Part shown: one piece after another, positions 46,501-54,487 of the stretch
How positions within the stretch are numbered: the stretch's first letter is position 1
Layout of the letters: the number at the start of each line of letters is the position of its first letter
Assembly (NCBI GenBank): GCA_903935205.1
Contig: CAIZQU010000075.1
Span: 1-64,000 of the forward strand
DNA from: an uncultured cyanobacterium
Lineage (GTDB): Bacteria; Cyanobacteriota; Cyanobacteriia; PCC-6307; Cyanobiaceae
Length of the DNA stretch: 64,000 nt
Reading direction: 5' to 3'
Position numbers and translations under genes: made by a program
Notes under the pieces: generated by a model
What the model saw: the letters and a program-made list of their open reading frames with translations, nothing else
Databases searched by the model: none
Told to the model about the DNA's origin: nothing

Positions 46501-47080
46501 AGGTCTGGAGCTCCTGGGGGGTGTAGACCCGCTGGGTGGTTGTGCCATTCCATGCTCGCTCTCCCTGTTTAGGCGGTGGGTTGGCTGCCAGGGTCGTGAT
46601 CGCCTCGCGGAACACCCGCCAGCCGCTGCGACCGTCCTCGTGATCGCTGCAATCCACCGGCACGCACTTGTCGCTTACACGGCGACGAAAGGCCTCCAGC
46701 GCTGCCTGTGCTTCTGCGTCGCGTTCGATGCCATTGCGTGAATCAGAGACAAAACCAAGGAAAAAGGCATGGAGGGACAGGCCGGCATCCAGGGCAGCCT
46801 CAAACTCCAGCTCCGTCACCGATTTTCCCCCGTGCTCGGCCCGCCGTGTGCCATAGCGCTCGCCAAGGATCAACACGTAGTGATCGCTGGCCCGCACATC
46901 CCGCTGACAGGTCTCCACCAAGGGATCCGGAGAGCCGCCGTAGCTATCGCCATACGCATGGTTTCGGCGGGTGATCAGCTCCTTGGCTTCCTCCCGCTCT
47001 TTCTTTAAGCCCAGAAAGGGGCTGGAAATGTAAAACCTGTGGGCTGAGTCTCCTCCCTTGGCTCTGCCCTTGGCTTCCAT
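43589..47080 (-). CDS. DUF4062-NACHT-HEAT-FGE (C-type lectin) protein, DGR target
   Basis: 1163 aa. DUF4062 at the N-terminus (about 14-165: RFYISSPFLGLKKEREEAKE, DHYVLILGERYGTR, GKSVTELEFEAAL). NACHT/STAND NTPase next, with Walker A G259-DGGAGKTS and Walker B RLVPILDHVSEL (about 330-341), then a helical region and HEAT-like repeats (about 690-800: EDAAVALGLIGSETGVEALE, LRRAAVEALGLAA). The C-terminal FGE-sulfatase/C-type-lectin domain (about 874-1163) contains LALPSESQWEAACRAG and ends in the VR. By family analogy a sensor: the variable domain binds a ligand, NTP drives oligomerisation, and the N-terminal module signals or executes. A role in conflict or phage defence is inferred. No downstream effector gene is adjacent. 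Confidence 0.9.
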   Translation of the reverse strand: MEAKGRAKGGDSAHRFYISSPFLGLKKEREEAKELITRRNHAYGDSYGGSPDPLVETCQRDVRASDHYVLILGERYGTRRAEHGGKSVTELEFEAALDAGLSLHAFFLGFVSDSRNGIERDAEAQAALEAFRRRVSDKCVPVDCSDHEDGRSGWRVFREAITTLAANPPPKQGERAWNGTTTQRVYTPQELQTWVECHHSDLEKAFLTTPTVSQREVHVPLEVEFLPNGSGQAPAALLRPADVAPLLADGPARILLISGDGGAGKTSLAFAIARWWLKGEPGEVVRLPVLIETGLGEGETVAQKVRGWLGDHLGEPPGLELVEALLRGRRLVPILDHVSELAPAARQRLLAGLPPGLVLATSRSEEDSWTGRALSQIKPRPIALDRLQTFFVEYLKAGGRGELLRDDELVPAQNQLRRIVGDKPITALLAQMFIDDVIANRAKGLLAGSVPQLMLSYVRRIDTPADPVQRQRAGLTIDRDLVQRALKRLALASHQQEGVDGEPAYQPREFSRGLAMATLMLAEPDGLAMTALKAEALLAYLCELRLLIHPGEDTSELRFPLDPLADYLAALARLEVLESFSRSAGQTVAWEGFLGALERRQAKGEDLSRARGFFLALRDAALERNGRGVPLAAPDRLAQLGGLNPEKERERLAEQRARKWMWELVVPVASERRDAISKLAAMAAAAEPEDRRAASVVATDRLSQVLANDALPAEEREDAAVALGLIGSETGVEALEKLARKGEQPAELRRAAVEALGLAAKRLGGKHSLLRERIEGLLEEHLRADALDLLVDEEEGWAEHDRRLPVLQGASRGLQLAASAELPLLGSGPGRRVPMLTLSAIKEGRGLRIRTEVVTPPVWKLPLPECQGLEPQQLELVLVPGDDYTIGSHEGETGRDVYTQFRQKCEGVNVEAQRRVSLKAYALVRHPISQAQWRAVAALPRLERDISSTPGTYKPDGLWESHAQPGGLAVDSVSWFDCHEWLRRLNRWLKEQWPELGGQGEAPQLALPSESQWEAACRAGSGTPFHFGDTLDASWANYDGGYSYGGGRKGAYRQRPVPMGSFGLVNRWGLAEMHGQLLEWCEDQWHRDPLEGAGGDGRALDGPDPELEGNNEQIYRLLRGGSWIFDPVVARAAMRYGDRPDGLVTTVGVRPGCFSPPGLILYP
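43609..43733 (-). repeat. DGR variable repeat (VR) at the 3' end of the NACHT/FGE gene
   Basis: Covers codons about 1115-1156 of the target. Relative to the TR eight codons are changed: N to F1125, N to V1129, N to Y1136, S to G1137, N to D1138, H to R1139, N to G1142 and N to V1144. These all lie in the ligand-facing C-terminal part of the C-type-lectin/FGE fold, between the invariant LLRGGSW and TTVGVRPGC. The last 41 bp before the shared end are identical in both copies, as expected for the initiation-of-homing region. Confidence 0.92.
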
Positions 47081-47179
47081 CTCCTGATCAGATCCAACAC
47101 GTTCCCATCATCCACTCACCAGGCGCTAGGGGCAAGCTGAGCCGGCTCAACCCTCCTCATGCGATCTGGGCATCTCCTC

Positions 47180-47504
47180 TGGAGCACCCCCCTCCCCCGC
47201 CAACCAAAGCACCGCCCCCCGCACCACCTACGCATGGCAGGGCAACGGATGGCACCAGCAGAGCAGCTCCAGCTCCCCCACCCGCGTGCGCTCCAACAGC
47301 CGCCGCAGCTCTTGCTCCTGAGCTGAGCCCGGCTCCTGCAGCCGTGCCCAGAGCCAGCGCCGGTACTTGGCCGATCACCTCCTCGCGGCTGCCATCCCGC
47401 CCCATCACAAATGGATTCCCCAGCGCACTGGGCCACCCCACATCGGCCTGTCCGGGTAACAGGCTGCCAAGGCCCCCTTTGGCTTTGCCGATGGTGATCC
47501 TCAT
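47180..47504 (-). pseudogene. DUF4326 family gene, frameshifted and with internal stop
   Basis: Frame 1 begins at the ATG MRITIGKAKGGLGSL and contains VGWPSALGNPFVMGRDGSRE, the family start. A one-base insertion at 47369-47372 (ggcc) moves the rest to another frame: AKYRRWLWARLQEPGS, LRRLLERTRVGELELLCWCH and PLPCHA, then TAG at 47228 where the family has an Asp. The repaired protein would be about 105 aa. DUF4326 proteins are small and of unknown function, common in phages and mobile DNA. It sits upstream of the NACHT/FGE gene, same strand. Confidence 0.75.
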
Positions 47505-47638
47505 CGGAGCAGCTGGTGGCGGCTTGCGAGAGGGATAGGGAGCCCCACCAACCAAAGGGTTCCGCCCGTTCGCCCCAGATCCCGTAGGAAGTCTGGATAG
47601 CCTATGGAGCTGCTCTTACCCCGGCAGCCCCCGCTGCC

Positions 47639-47842
47639 ATGGCTGAACCTCCCTCCCCTGAACACGCCGATTACGTGCTTCTGCACGGGACCACCGGCAT
47701 GGCCCTCTACAGCACCTGCGCCACGGCGGCCGAGATCCATAGGGCCAACGGCAACCTCCAGCGGGCCGGCCATCCAGCCCGCTACGTGGCGGCAAGGCAT
47801 CTGCGACATCGGCCGCCGCACCACATCCATCCCGGGGGCTGA
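47639..47842 (+). CDS. small hypothetical protein, 67 aa
   Basis: Begins ATG and has a compact start EHADYVLLHGTTGMALYSTC-ATAAEIHRANGNLQRAGHPARY, the pattern of a short alpha/beta protein. The last ~15 residues are His/Pro-rich and may reflect a late frameshift. Unrecognised; located between the DUF4326 remnant and the integrase remnant on the opposite strand. Confidence 0.5.
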   Translation: MAEPPSPEHADYVLLHGTTGMALYSTCATAAEIHRANGNLQRAGHPARYVAARHLRHRPPHHIHPGG

Positions 47843-47859
47843 TCGCAGAAGAAAGGGAC

Positions 47860-48579
47860 TCAGGCCTCCAGGGCCTCTATTCCTTGTGAGCTCCTGGCAT
47901 GGCGCCGCTTGCTGGCCATGGCGAAGGCAGCGGCCGTGTTGCTCGCCGATGCCCATGGGTAGCTCCTGAGATGCACCTCCAGCGAATGCCCCATGCTGTG
48001 GGCCATAGCCCCCGCGTCGATGCCACGGCGGTGGCCCCTCAGGCTGTAGGTGTGGCGGAAGCTGTAGGGAACGAGCCGGCGCTGCTCCACAGCCATCTGA
48101 TCCCTTACCTCCAGCCAGGCCTTTTGCCGGCCCAGGTACGTCCCAAAGGAATCCCTTGCCCCGTTGCCGCTGCGCAGAGGTGGCAGCTGGATCTCCCCCG
48201 CCTGCCAGCGCTCCAGCAACGACCACTCCCGCAGTTGCCCCGAACGGTCCTCCAGGGGCAAGGGGAACACCCGCCTGGCGTCTGTGTCCCCACCCCCGCT
48301 GCGCTTCTGGTATGCGCACCACCCATGCGGCTCACTGATCCGAGAGCACCGGATACGGCCTTGATGCAGTGGGCTTTGGCTCACAGCCACGCCGTTTTCA
48401 CCCACGCTCTTGACTTCGAGCCACTCCACGCCGGGCCATCGGTGAGGGCCAGAGCCCCTATGGGAGTCCCCTGACAGGTGGTCGCGGCGGACGACCCCGC
48501 GCTCGACAAGCTCGACGGCGCGGGAGCGCGATTGGCCTGCAGACCGGCTCAGCCTGGATCCCCTGACGCAGTCCGCCAA
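47860..48579 (-). pseudogene. tyrosine integrase, 5'-truncated
   Basis: The C-terminal catalytic part is clear: PYSFRHTYSLRGHRRGIDAG (Arg and His), MAHSMGHSLEVHLRSYPWAS (second His region and nucleophile Tyr), preceded by the family-typical LLERWQAGEIQLPPLRSGNG and FGTYLGRQKAWLEV. The N-terminal core-binding part and the first catalytic Arg are missing: the frame begins with unrelated sequence and overlaps the 3' end of the neighbouring kinase gene. It marks the right end of the island. Confidence 0.75.
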
Positions 48580-49664
48580 GCGAGAGGCTGATCCTCCAGG
48601 GTGTCAATCGCCAGCTGCAGGGCCCCCTGGCAGGCATCTCCCATCGGGGCAACCAGCCGGGCGGTGGGCAGCAGCTCCTCAACGGCCTGGCGGAACCGTT
48701 CCCCCAACCCCCGCAGGTGCTCCAGGCCGCCGCCCATGGCGCAGACGGCCGGGGCCGGCAAGGCCAGCTGCCGGGCCACAGCGGCCGCCATCAGGGCCAG
48801 GGCCCTGGCGTTGGCGTCCAGGATCGCCGCGGCCTGGGGGTCGCCCTCGGCCGCCAGCTCCGCCACCACCGGCGCCAGCCTGGCGAAGCCCGCCGCCCCG
48901 AAGGCCGGTTCCACCACCAGCGCCTTGATCCGCTGCGGCGCCTCGGCCTCCGTCGTCTCCAGGCCCAGGGCCCGCCAGATCGCCCCCTGCAGCGCCGTGG
49001 CGGCCACCCGGCCATCGGCCATCCGCAGGCTGAGGGCCAGGCCGTCGCGGCCGATGTCCATCGCGGAGCCGGCGCCATCGAGCAGCCAGCCATAGCCGGC
49101 CACCCGCCGCTGCTGGCCCCGTCCGTCGCTGCCTACGCAGATCGTGCCGGTGCCGCAGATCACCACGATGCCCGCACCGCCCGCGAAGGCCCCAGCCAGG
49201 GCGGTGCGTTCATCACCGGTCACGGCCAGCCTGGCCGGCGGCAGCCCCAGGGCCTCGGCCGCCAATTCCAGTCCGCGCTGCTGCACCGCCGTGCCGGCCT
49301 CGATGCCGCTGGCGCCCACCGCCGCCGCCTGCAGGGGCCCGGCCGCCGCCGGCCCCGCCGCCGCCAGGGCCGCCGCCAGGCTGTGGCGCAGGGCCGCCTG
49401 GAAGCGCTCCGGCCCCTCCGCTGCGGCCAGATGGCACACCCCCGGCCCCTCGCCCTCCGCCACGGTGGCGCCGCTGCTCCGCTCCGCCAGGCGGCAGGTG
49501 GTGTGGGTCTGGCCGGCGTCGAACCCGGCCAGCAGCGCCGGTGGGGGCTCCTCGTCCGGCGGCTCCAGCCCGGCCCGCCGCTCCTGGGGCCCGCTGTTCT
49601 GGGGCAGGCGGCCCTGAGGCCGGGGGGCCTCCAGCCGTGGCGGGGGATCGGCAGGTGCTGCCAT
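48549..49664 (-). CDS. BadF/BadG/BcrA/BcrD-type ATPase, GlcNAc kinase-like
   Basis: 371 aa. After a 45-residue Pro/Ala-rich start, the ASKHA phosphate motif GFDAGQTHTTCRL, the second-domain VTGDERTALAGAFAGGAGIVVICGTGT and AGYGWLLDGAGSAMDIGRDG all fit the BadF/BcrA family, which includes N-acetylglucosamine kinases. This suggests recycling of an amino sugar, near glmM before the island inserted. Last of a tight four-gene minus-strand operon (9 bp after ictB). Its 3' end abuts the island. Confidence 0.85.
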   Translation of the reverse strand: MAAPADPPPRLEAPRPQGRLPQNSGPQERRAGLEPPDEEPPPALLAGFDAGQTHTTCRLAERSSGATVAEGEGPGVCHLAAAEGPERFQAALRHSLAAALAAAGPAAAGPLQAAAVGASGIEAGTAVQQRGLELAAEALGLPPARLAVTGDERTALAGAFAGGAGIVVICGTGTICVGSDGRGQQRRVAGYGWLLDGAGSAMDIGRDGLALSLRMADGRVAATALQGAIWRALGLETTEAEAPQRIKALVVEPAFGAAGFARLAPVVAELAAEGDPQAAAILDANARALALMAAAVARQLALPAPAVCAMGGGLEHLRGLGERFRQAVEELLPTARLVAPMGDACQGALQLAIDTLEDQPLAWRTASGDPG

Positions 49665-49673
49665 GGCGATCCC

Positions 49674-51032
49674 TCAGCCCCTCAGGCCGGAACCCTCGGC
49701 TCCATCGAGCTCCGCGATGGGCCGCGGCGGCTCCAGGCGATGGGCCGCCGCCGCCAGGGTGGCCAGGCTGAACAGGGCCACCAGCTGCACCTCCGGCCGG
49801 AAGAAGATCGTGTCGGTCAGACCCTGCACCGCCAGGCCCGCGAACACCGCCACCGCCGCCAGGGCGGGCAGGGCCAGGGAGCCTTCGCCACGCCCCAGCC
49901 GCAGGCCCGTGCGCACCGCCGTGATCAGCACCGCCAGTCCCGCCAGCAGGCCCGGCACCCCGGCCTCCACCAGCAGTTCAAGTGGAATCGAATAGGCGCT
50001 GAGGGCGTTGAACTTGGGCTGTTGGTATAGCGGATAGATCAGGTTGAAGGCGGTGTTGCCCGGTCCGATCCCGAACAAAGGCCGGTCCTGGATCATCGCC
50101 AGCACCGACGTCCAGACGTTGATCCGGAAGTTGTTGGAGCTGTCCTCACGGCCCGCCACCAGGCTCATCACCCGCACCCGCAGAGGCTCCACCTGGGTGA
50201 CCAGCACCACCAGGGCCAGCGCCCCGCCCAGCAGCAGCAGCAGGGGCAGGGTGCGGCGCCAGAAGGCCGGCCAGTGGCGGCTGGCGCGGCCGGCCAGCAG
50301 CAGCGCCAGCACCCCGAGCGATGCCACCATGCCCATCCAGGCGCCGCGGCTGTAGGTCAGCACCAGGGCCACGATGCCCAGCACCAGCGAGCAGAGGGCG
50401 AACAGGCGACGGGGACGCTCCCGCCAGCGCAGCAGTGCCACCACCGCCAGCGGCAGGATCGGCAGCAGGTAGCCCCCCAGCAGGTTGGGGTTGTCGAGGC
50501 TGCTGTAGATCCGCACCGTGCCCGCCGCCACCGAATTGTTGTCCGACCACCGGGCCAGCTGGCTGGCGTCCGCATAGAGCTGGCGGATGCCGATCACGCT
50601 GGTCAGCAGCTCCCCAGCCAGCAGCGCCGCCGTCAGCCGATCCCACCACCGCGGCGACTCGGCCAGCAGCTGACGCATCAGGGCGTAGACGCCCAGATAG
50701 CTGGTGAGTTTGAACAACCCCTTGGCTGCCGCCACCGGCACCGGCGAAAACCCGGTCGCCACCACGGACACGGCCAGCACCGCCAGCAGGGCCAGGTTGA
50801 TCGGCCCGATCCGGCCGGGCGGCGTGCGCAGCGCCCAGAGCACCCAGAGCAGGGCGCAGGCGGCGATCAGCAGGCTGAGGCCGCCGCGGCTCACCTGGGG
50901 CAGCCAGGCCAGCAGGGCCATCAGCACGGCGCCGGAGATCAGGGGCAGCTGCCGCCCGATCGCCCCCGCCGGACCGGCGGCGAGCAGACCCTGCCAGCGC
51001 AGCAGCCAGGGTGTGGGGGCGGAGGTCAGCAC
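49674..51032 (-). CDS. ictB: IctB / O-antigen ligase-family membrane protein
   Basis: 452 aa with about 11 transmembrane helices and one large loop (about 295-345). Wzy/O-antigen-ligase-like motifs: YSSLDNPNLLGGYLLPI, VLTYSRGAWMG and GIGPGNTAFNLIYPLYQ, where the family-typical loop occurs. IctB was first named in inorganic-carbon accumulation, but the fold suggests polysaccharide ligation; the true substrate is unknown. GTG start, 5 bp downstream of trmB. Confidence 0.9.
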   Translation of the reverse strand: MLTSAPTPWLLRWQGLLAAGPAGAIGRQLPLISGAVLMALLAWLPQVSRGGLSLLIAACALLWVLWALRTPPGRIGPINLALLAVLAVSVVATGFSPVPVAAAKGLFKLTSYLGVYALMRQLLAESPRWWDRLTAALLAGELLTSVIGIRQLYADASQLARWSDNNSVAAGTVRIYSSLDNPNLLGGYLLPILPLAVVALLRWRERPRRLFALCSLVLGIVALVLTYSRGAWMGMVASLGVLALLLAGRASRHWPAFWRRTLPLLLLLGGALALVVLVTQVEPLRVRVMSLVAGREDSSNNFRINVWTSVLAMIQDRPLFGIGPGNTAFNLIYPLYQQPKFNALSAYSIPLELLVEAGVPGLLAGLAVLITAVRTGLRLGRGEGSLALPALAAVAVFAGLAVQGLTDTIFFRPEVQLVALFSLATLAAAAHRLEPPRPIAELDGAEGSGLRG

Positions 51033-51037
51033 AACGA

Positions 51038-51742
51038 TCAGCCGCGGGCGGTGTCGGCTGGATTATCGGTGGCCCGCAGCGCCGCTTCCAGGGCTTCGGG
51101 CGAGGGCACGGCCGTGCCGTTGCGTTGATACAACACCCGCAGCACCGGCAGGCCGTGGGTCAGGGCGTAGCGCTCCCGCTCGGTGGGCACCGGCAGCGGA
51201 TTGTCCGCCCGCCAGGGGAGGGCATCGCCAGGGGGCCTGCGGAAGCAGCCGCTGGCCTCGCAGAGGGCCACCATCGGTTCGATCACGGCGGCCACATCGC
51301 TCTGCAGGAACAGCCAGCCCCCCTCCTCCAGGGCCAGGGCGATCGCCCGCAGCAGGGAGGGCTGCAGCACCCGCCGCTTGTGGTGCTTGGTCTTGAACCA
51401 GGGGTCGGGGAACTGGATCGACACCCGCCGCAGCAGCCCCCGGGGCAGCTGCCCCATCCAGCCCTCGAGGCTGACATTGGCATTGCAGAACAGGAAGCGC
51501 AGATTGGTCAGGCCCAGCTCCTGCCGTTCGGCCTCCGCCGCCTCCACCAGGGGCCGGCGGATCTCCACGCCGAGGTGGTTGATCTCCGGCTCCAGGGCCG
51601 CCAGCTCCAGCAAGAAGCGTCCCCGGGCGCTGCCGATGTCGAGGTGGAGCGGCAGATCGGGCTGGGCGAAGCAGTCGGCCGGGGGTGGCAGCGGCCGGGG
51701 CAGCTGGTGAAAGCGGCTGAGTGGATTGACGTGCTGGCGCAC
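51038..51742 (-). CDS. trmB: tRNA (guanine-N7)-methyltransferase
   Basis: 234 aa SAM-dependent enzyme making m7G46 in tRNA. Family features: [16 protein letters not shown] (SAM site, here a variant of D-x-G-x-G), [22 protein letters not shown], and the substrate motif [21 protein letters not shown]. The GTG start [10 protein letters not shown] lies one base after the stop of the FIST gene, so coupling is likely; longer frames are overlapping sequence of that gene. Confidence 0.96.
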   Translation of the reverse strand: MRQHVNPLSRFHQLPRPLPPPADCFAQPDLPLHLDIGSARGRFLLELAALEPEINHLGVEIRRPLVEAAEAERQELGLTNLRFLFCNANVSLEGWMGQLPRGLLRRVSIQFPDPWFKTKHHKRRVLQPSLLRAIALALEEGGWLFLQSDVAAVIEPMVALCEASGCFRRPPGDALPWRADNPLPVPTERERYALTHGLPVLRVLYQRNGTAVPSPEALEAALRATDNPADTARG

Positions 51743-51743
51743 C

Positions 51744-53000
51744 TCAGTCCTCCGGCACCAGGAAGCCCCAGCTGGCGGTGTAGCCGTGCAGGTGGGTGGC
51801 GCTCCCCACCGGACCGATCTCGCCATTGCAGAAGAAGCCGGCCATCGGCAGCTGGCTGAACCGTTCACGGCAGAGGCTCACATCGCCATCGGGTTGGCCG
51901 TAGAAGCCGCGGCCCCGCCCCAGGCAGGCGAAGAGCAGGGCCGCCAGCGGTTCACCACCCGGCTGCCGCTGCTGCTGCAGCAACAGCTGGCGCGACTCCT
52001 CCCGCGCCGTGGCCGCATCTCGCAGCTGGAACTGGACCTTCTGGCCCACCCGCATCCGTTCCCCCACCGCCACGGCACCGTTGCGGGGATCGACGCCGAT
52101 CAGATTGCGCACCAGAAACGCCGGTGCCGGGGCTTCCGAACCGCTGGATTCGAGGCTGAAATCGCTGCGGGCCACCCCCAGCAGCAGTGAATCCTTCACC
52201 TGCTCCCGTTCGGCCGGGCTGAGGCCGCCCAGCACCGACTGGAGCGCCTGCACCGGGCTGCGCCGCTCCTGGCCGCGGCTCACCTGCAGCACCACATTGC
52301 GCTGGGCCTGCTCCACCTCAAACACCGGTCCGATCGGCCGGCAGCCCTGGGCCAGCACGGGATCCAGCCGCCAGCGGCCGCCGATCACGCAGCCCACGGC
52401 CCCGCCGCAGACCTTGTCGCCCAACAGCAGGGAGCCGTGGGGGGCGCTGTGCTGGCCGGCGATGCCGCCCACCTTCGGGCGTCCGGGGTAGGCGTAATCC
52501 AGACCCCCGACCAGATCGTTGATGGCGCGGCAGCCCGGATCCACCAGCAGCAGCATCCCGCGCATCGACTCCAGATCGACCCCAACCGCCTCCCGCCATG
52601 GTTCTGCAGGTCCGTCCAGGTCCGGCAGCTCCTGGGCCTCGAAATGGAACGGATGCAGCTGGGCCCCTGGAAGGTGCAGCAGGGTCAGGCTCAGGGCCGG
52701 TTCATGTTCCAGTTCGTGGGGGGCGCCATCGGCTCCGGTGCCCACCACGCCGGCACCGACGCACCCAAGCCAGTGCTGGGCCTTCAGGCGCTGTTGCAGC
52801 AGCGGCAGCAGGCGGGGCAGATCGCTGGCATAGCTGGCGGAGGCAAACACCAGGGCCAGGTCGGCTGGACCCACTCCCCCCAGCTGGCGAAACAGAGCCT
52901 CCACGGCTCCCTGCAGGGAGGGGTCGCGGGCGAGGGCTGTGCGGCACCAGGCGGGTCGCTTGCGGCGTGCCAGCCAGGGAAAGGAGGGGATGGCAACCAT
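51744..53000 (-). CDS. FIST-domain sensory protein
   Basis: 418 aa. FIST_N (about 35-230) and FIST_C (about 240-410) domains, thought to bind small ligands in signal transduction. Seen as CRTALARDP and [13 protein letters not shown] in the first, and [32 protein letters not shown] and [14 protein letters not shown] in the second. No kinase domain is attached. First gene of the operon FIST-trmB-ictB-kinase; divergent from DUF3177. Confidence 0.88.
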   Translation of the reverse strand: MVAIPSFPWLARRKRPAWCRTALARDPSLQGAVEALFRQLGGVGPADLALVFASASYASDLPRLLPLLQQRLKAQHWLGCVGAGVVGTGADGAPHELEHEPALSLTLLHLPGAQLHPFHFEAQELPDLDGPAEPWREAVGVDLESMRGMLLLVDPGCRAINDLVGGLDYAYPGRPKVGGIAGQHSAPHGSLLLGDKVCGGAVGCVIGGRWRLDPVLAQGCRPIGPVFEVEQAQRNVVLQVSRGQERRSPVQALQSVLGGLSPAEREQVKDSLLLGVARSDFSLESSGSEAPAPAFLVRNLIGVDPRNGAVAVGERMRVGQKVQFQLRDAATAREESRQLLLQQQRQPGGEPLAALLFACLGRGRGFYGQPDGDVSLCRERFSQLPMAGFFCNGEIGPVGSATHLHGYTASWGFLVPED

Positions 53001-53058
53001 GGCGGGACCCTAGACCCTGACGGGGTGCGGATAATGGCGCCTTACCGAACCCGAGGCC

Positions 53059-53673
53059 GTGCCGGATCCGCTGTTTCGCTCCCTCGTCTGGCTGGACGTG
53101 CGGCTGGGCCTGCTGTTCGCCGTTGGTCTCCCCCTGGTGCTGCTGGTCTGGGCGGTGATCCGTCGGGAGGCAGCGGTGAAGCGCCTGCTCGGCCTCTACT
53201 GGAAGGTGGCCAGCCTGCAGCTGATCGCCCTGCTGCTGCTCACCGATCGACGCGCCCTGGGTCTGGTGCTGCTGGTGCTCGCGCCGCTGCTGATGCTGGC
53301 GGTGCTCTGGCTCTGGCAGGACCTCAACGAGGAGCTGGCCGACATGCCCACCTGGCGGGGCCTGCCCCTGACCGTGCGGATCTGGCGGTGGAGTCTCAGC
53401 TTTTATGCCCTCGGCGCCAGCGCCCTGGCGGCCTCCGCCCTCGCCTGCCTGGGTGGCTCCCTGCAGAGGCCCCTGTGCGCCGTCTGGCTGGAGGCCCCCG
53501 GAGGATTGCACGGCATCGTCGCCCAGCTGTTCGGCTTTGTGTTCGGCGGCCGTTGGACCCAGGGGCTGGCGGGCTTCGTGGGCTTCATCGGCCTGGCGGC
53601 CTACGGCGTGGGGCTGTTGCAGTGGCTGCTGGTGCGCCTGCCCCGCCAGGGTCGGGTGGCCGGGGAGTTCTGA
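53059..53673 (+). CDS. DUF3177 membrane protein
   Basis: 204 aa with about five transmembrane helices (residues 14-34, 50-62, 66-84, 110-130, 165-195). Cyanobacteria-specific DUF3177 features: SLVWLDVRLGLLFAVGLPL at the start and LYWKVASLQLI. GTG start, since no ATG precedes the first helix. Function unknown. Divergent from the FIST gene by 58 bp. Confidence 0.85.
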   Translation: MPDPLFRSLVWLDVRLGLLFAVGLPLVLLVWAVIRREAAVKRLLGLYWKVASLQLIALLLLTDRRALGLVLLVLAPLLMLAVLWLWQDLNEELADMPTWRGLPLTVRIWRWSLSFYALGASALAASALACLGGSLQRPLCAVWLEAPGGLHGIVAQLFGFVFGGRWTQGLAGFVGFIGLAAYGVGLLQWLLVRLPRQGRVAGEF

Positions 53674-53771
53674 AGGAGCAGCGTCCCCAGCGGCTCGCGC
53701 CGCCATGGGCAAGCCCATGGCGGTCCCGATAGGGTCCCCTTTCTCAATGCCCGCCAGCGTTCCGTACCGCC

Positions 53772-54155
53772 ATGGCCGAAGCACCCACCGACCCTGGGGA
53801 GTCGATCGCTGCCCTGCTCCGCCAGCTGGAGGCCCTGAGCCTCCACCATCCCGATCGGGTGCTGCGCCTGCGGGGCACCCTGCCGCCCCCGGTGTCGGCC
53901 GAGCCTGGCTGTGACCAGAAGGGTGAGCCGTTTGAGCTGCTGCTGTTCCGCGGCTTCTCCAGCCTCACCACCCACCCCACCGCCTTCGATCCCGACCGTG
54001 CCGCCCTGCCCGAGGGCAGCGAGCTGATCAGCGCGGAGCTGCTCCAGGGCCCCCTCGACCCGGCGGCGGAGATCGTGCTGGCCGGCCCGGGGCCGGTCCG
54101 CGCCTATCGCTCTGCGGCCTCCTGGAGGGGGCCCGCTGGCCGCGAGCAGGGCTGA
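53772..54155 (+). CDS. conserved cyanobacterial protein, DUF7734-like
   Basis: 127 aa soluble protein. Recognisable conserved run: RVLRLRGTLP, then PFELLLFRGFSSLTTHPTAF-DPDRAALPEGSELISAELLQGPL, characteristic of a small protein family kept in cyanobacteria and plastids. No catalytic motif is visible. The C-terminal 20 residues are Gly/Arg-rich. Confidence 0.75.
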   Translation: MAEAPTDPGESIAALLRQLEALSLHHPDRVLRLRGTLPPPVSAEPGCDQKGEPFELLLFRGFSSLTTHPTAFDPDRAALPEGSELISAELLQGPLDPAAEIVLAGPGPVRAYRSAASWRGPAGREQG

Positions 54156-54487
54156 AGGCCGGGCCAGGGTGGATCCGTTACGAAATCCCAGCCATTTCGG
54201 GCCGCAATTCGACAACTCTGGTTATCATGGCAAGGGATGTCTTTGGTAGAGATTGCTCCAGTGTCAGCCCCCTGGTTCGCTCCACTGTTCATCGGGAACC
54301 TTGACGCCCGAGTCTGATCGCTACCACTGGGATCTGACTGGCCCGTGGTCTGGTTTTCGCCGCTCCTGCCACCCCTGGGCCGATCCCAGCCAGCCGGCCT
54401 GCCCGGCGTCCGGTCTCCAGCGGCTTTGACGATCCCAGCCGGCCTTCCATTGACGCCCCATCACCCTGCCCCGGTCGCTCCCCAGCC
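54156..54487. other. P450 upstream region
   Basis: About 330 bp. A tatcat at 54223 could be a -10 box; two very short frames start just after it (54227 and 54237) but neither is recognised. Nothing else is seen. Confidence 0.4.

Larger units (their letters stand above)
41748..48548. mobile_element. accessory island with DGR cassette, pseudogenes and truncated integrase
   Basis: Block between the convergent genes glmM and the BadF-type kinase. Contents: degraded sequence, a frameshifted dnaG fragment, DGR template and variable repeats, the NACHT/FGE target gene, a frameshifted DUF4326 gene, a small orphan gene and a 5'-truncated tyrosine integrase at the right end. The remnants and the integrase point to acquisition by transfer followed by decay. 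No flanking direct repeats (att sites) or adjacent tRNA could be identified, so the exact limits are uncertain. Confidence 0.6.

Noticed and set aside
54237-54317. 26-codon open frame upstream of the P450 gene as a leader peptide
   Set aside because: No ribosome binding site of note, a competing frame starts at 54227, and no attenuator hairpin follows.
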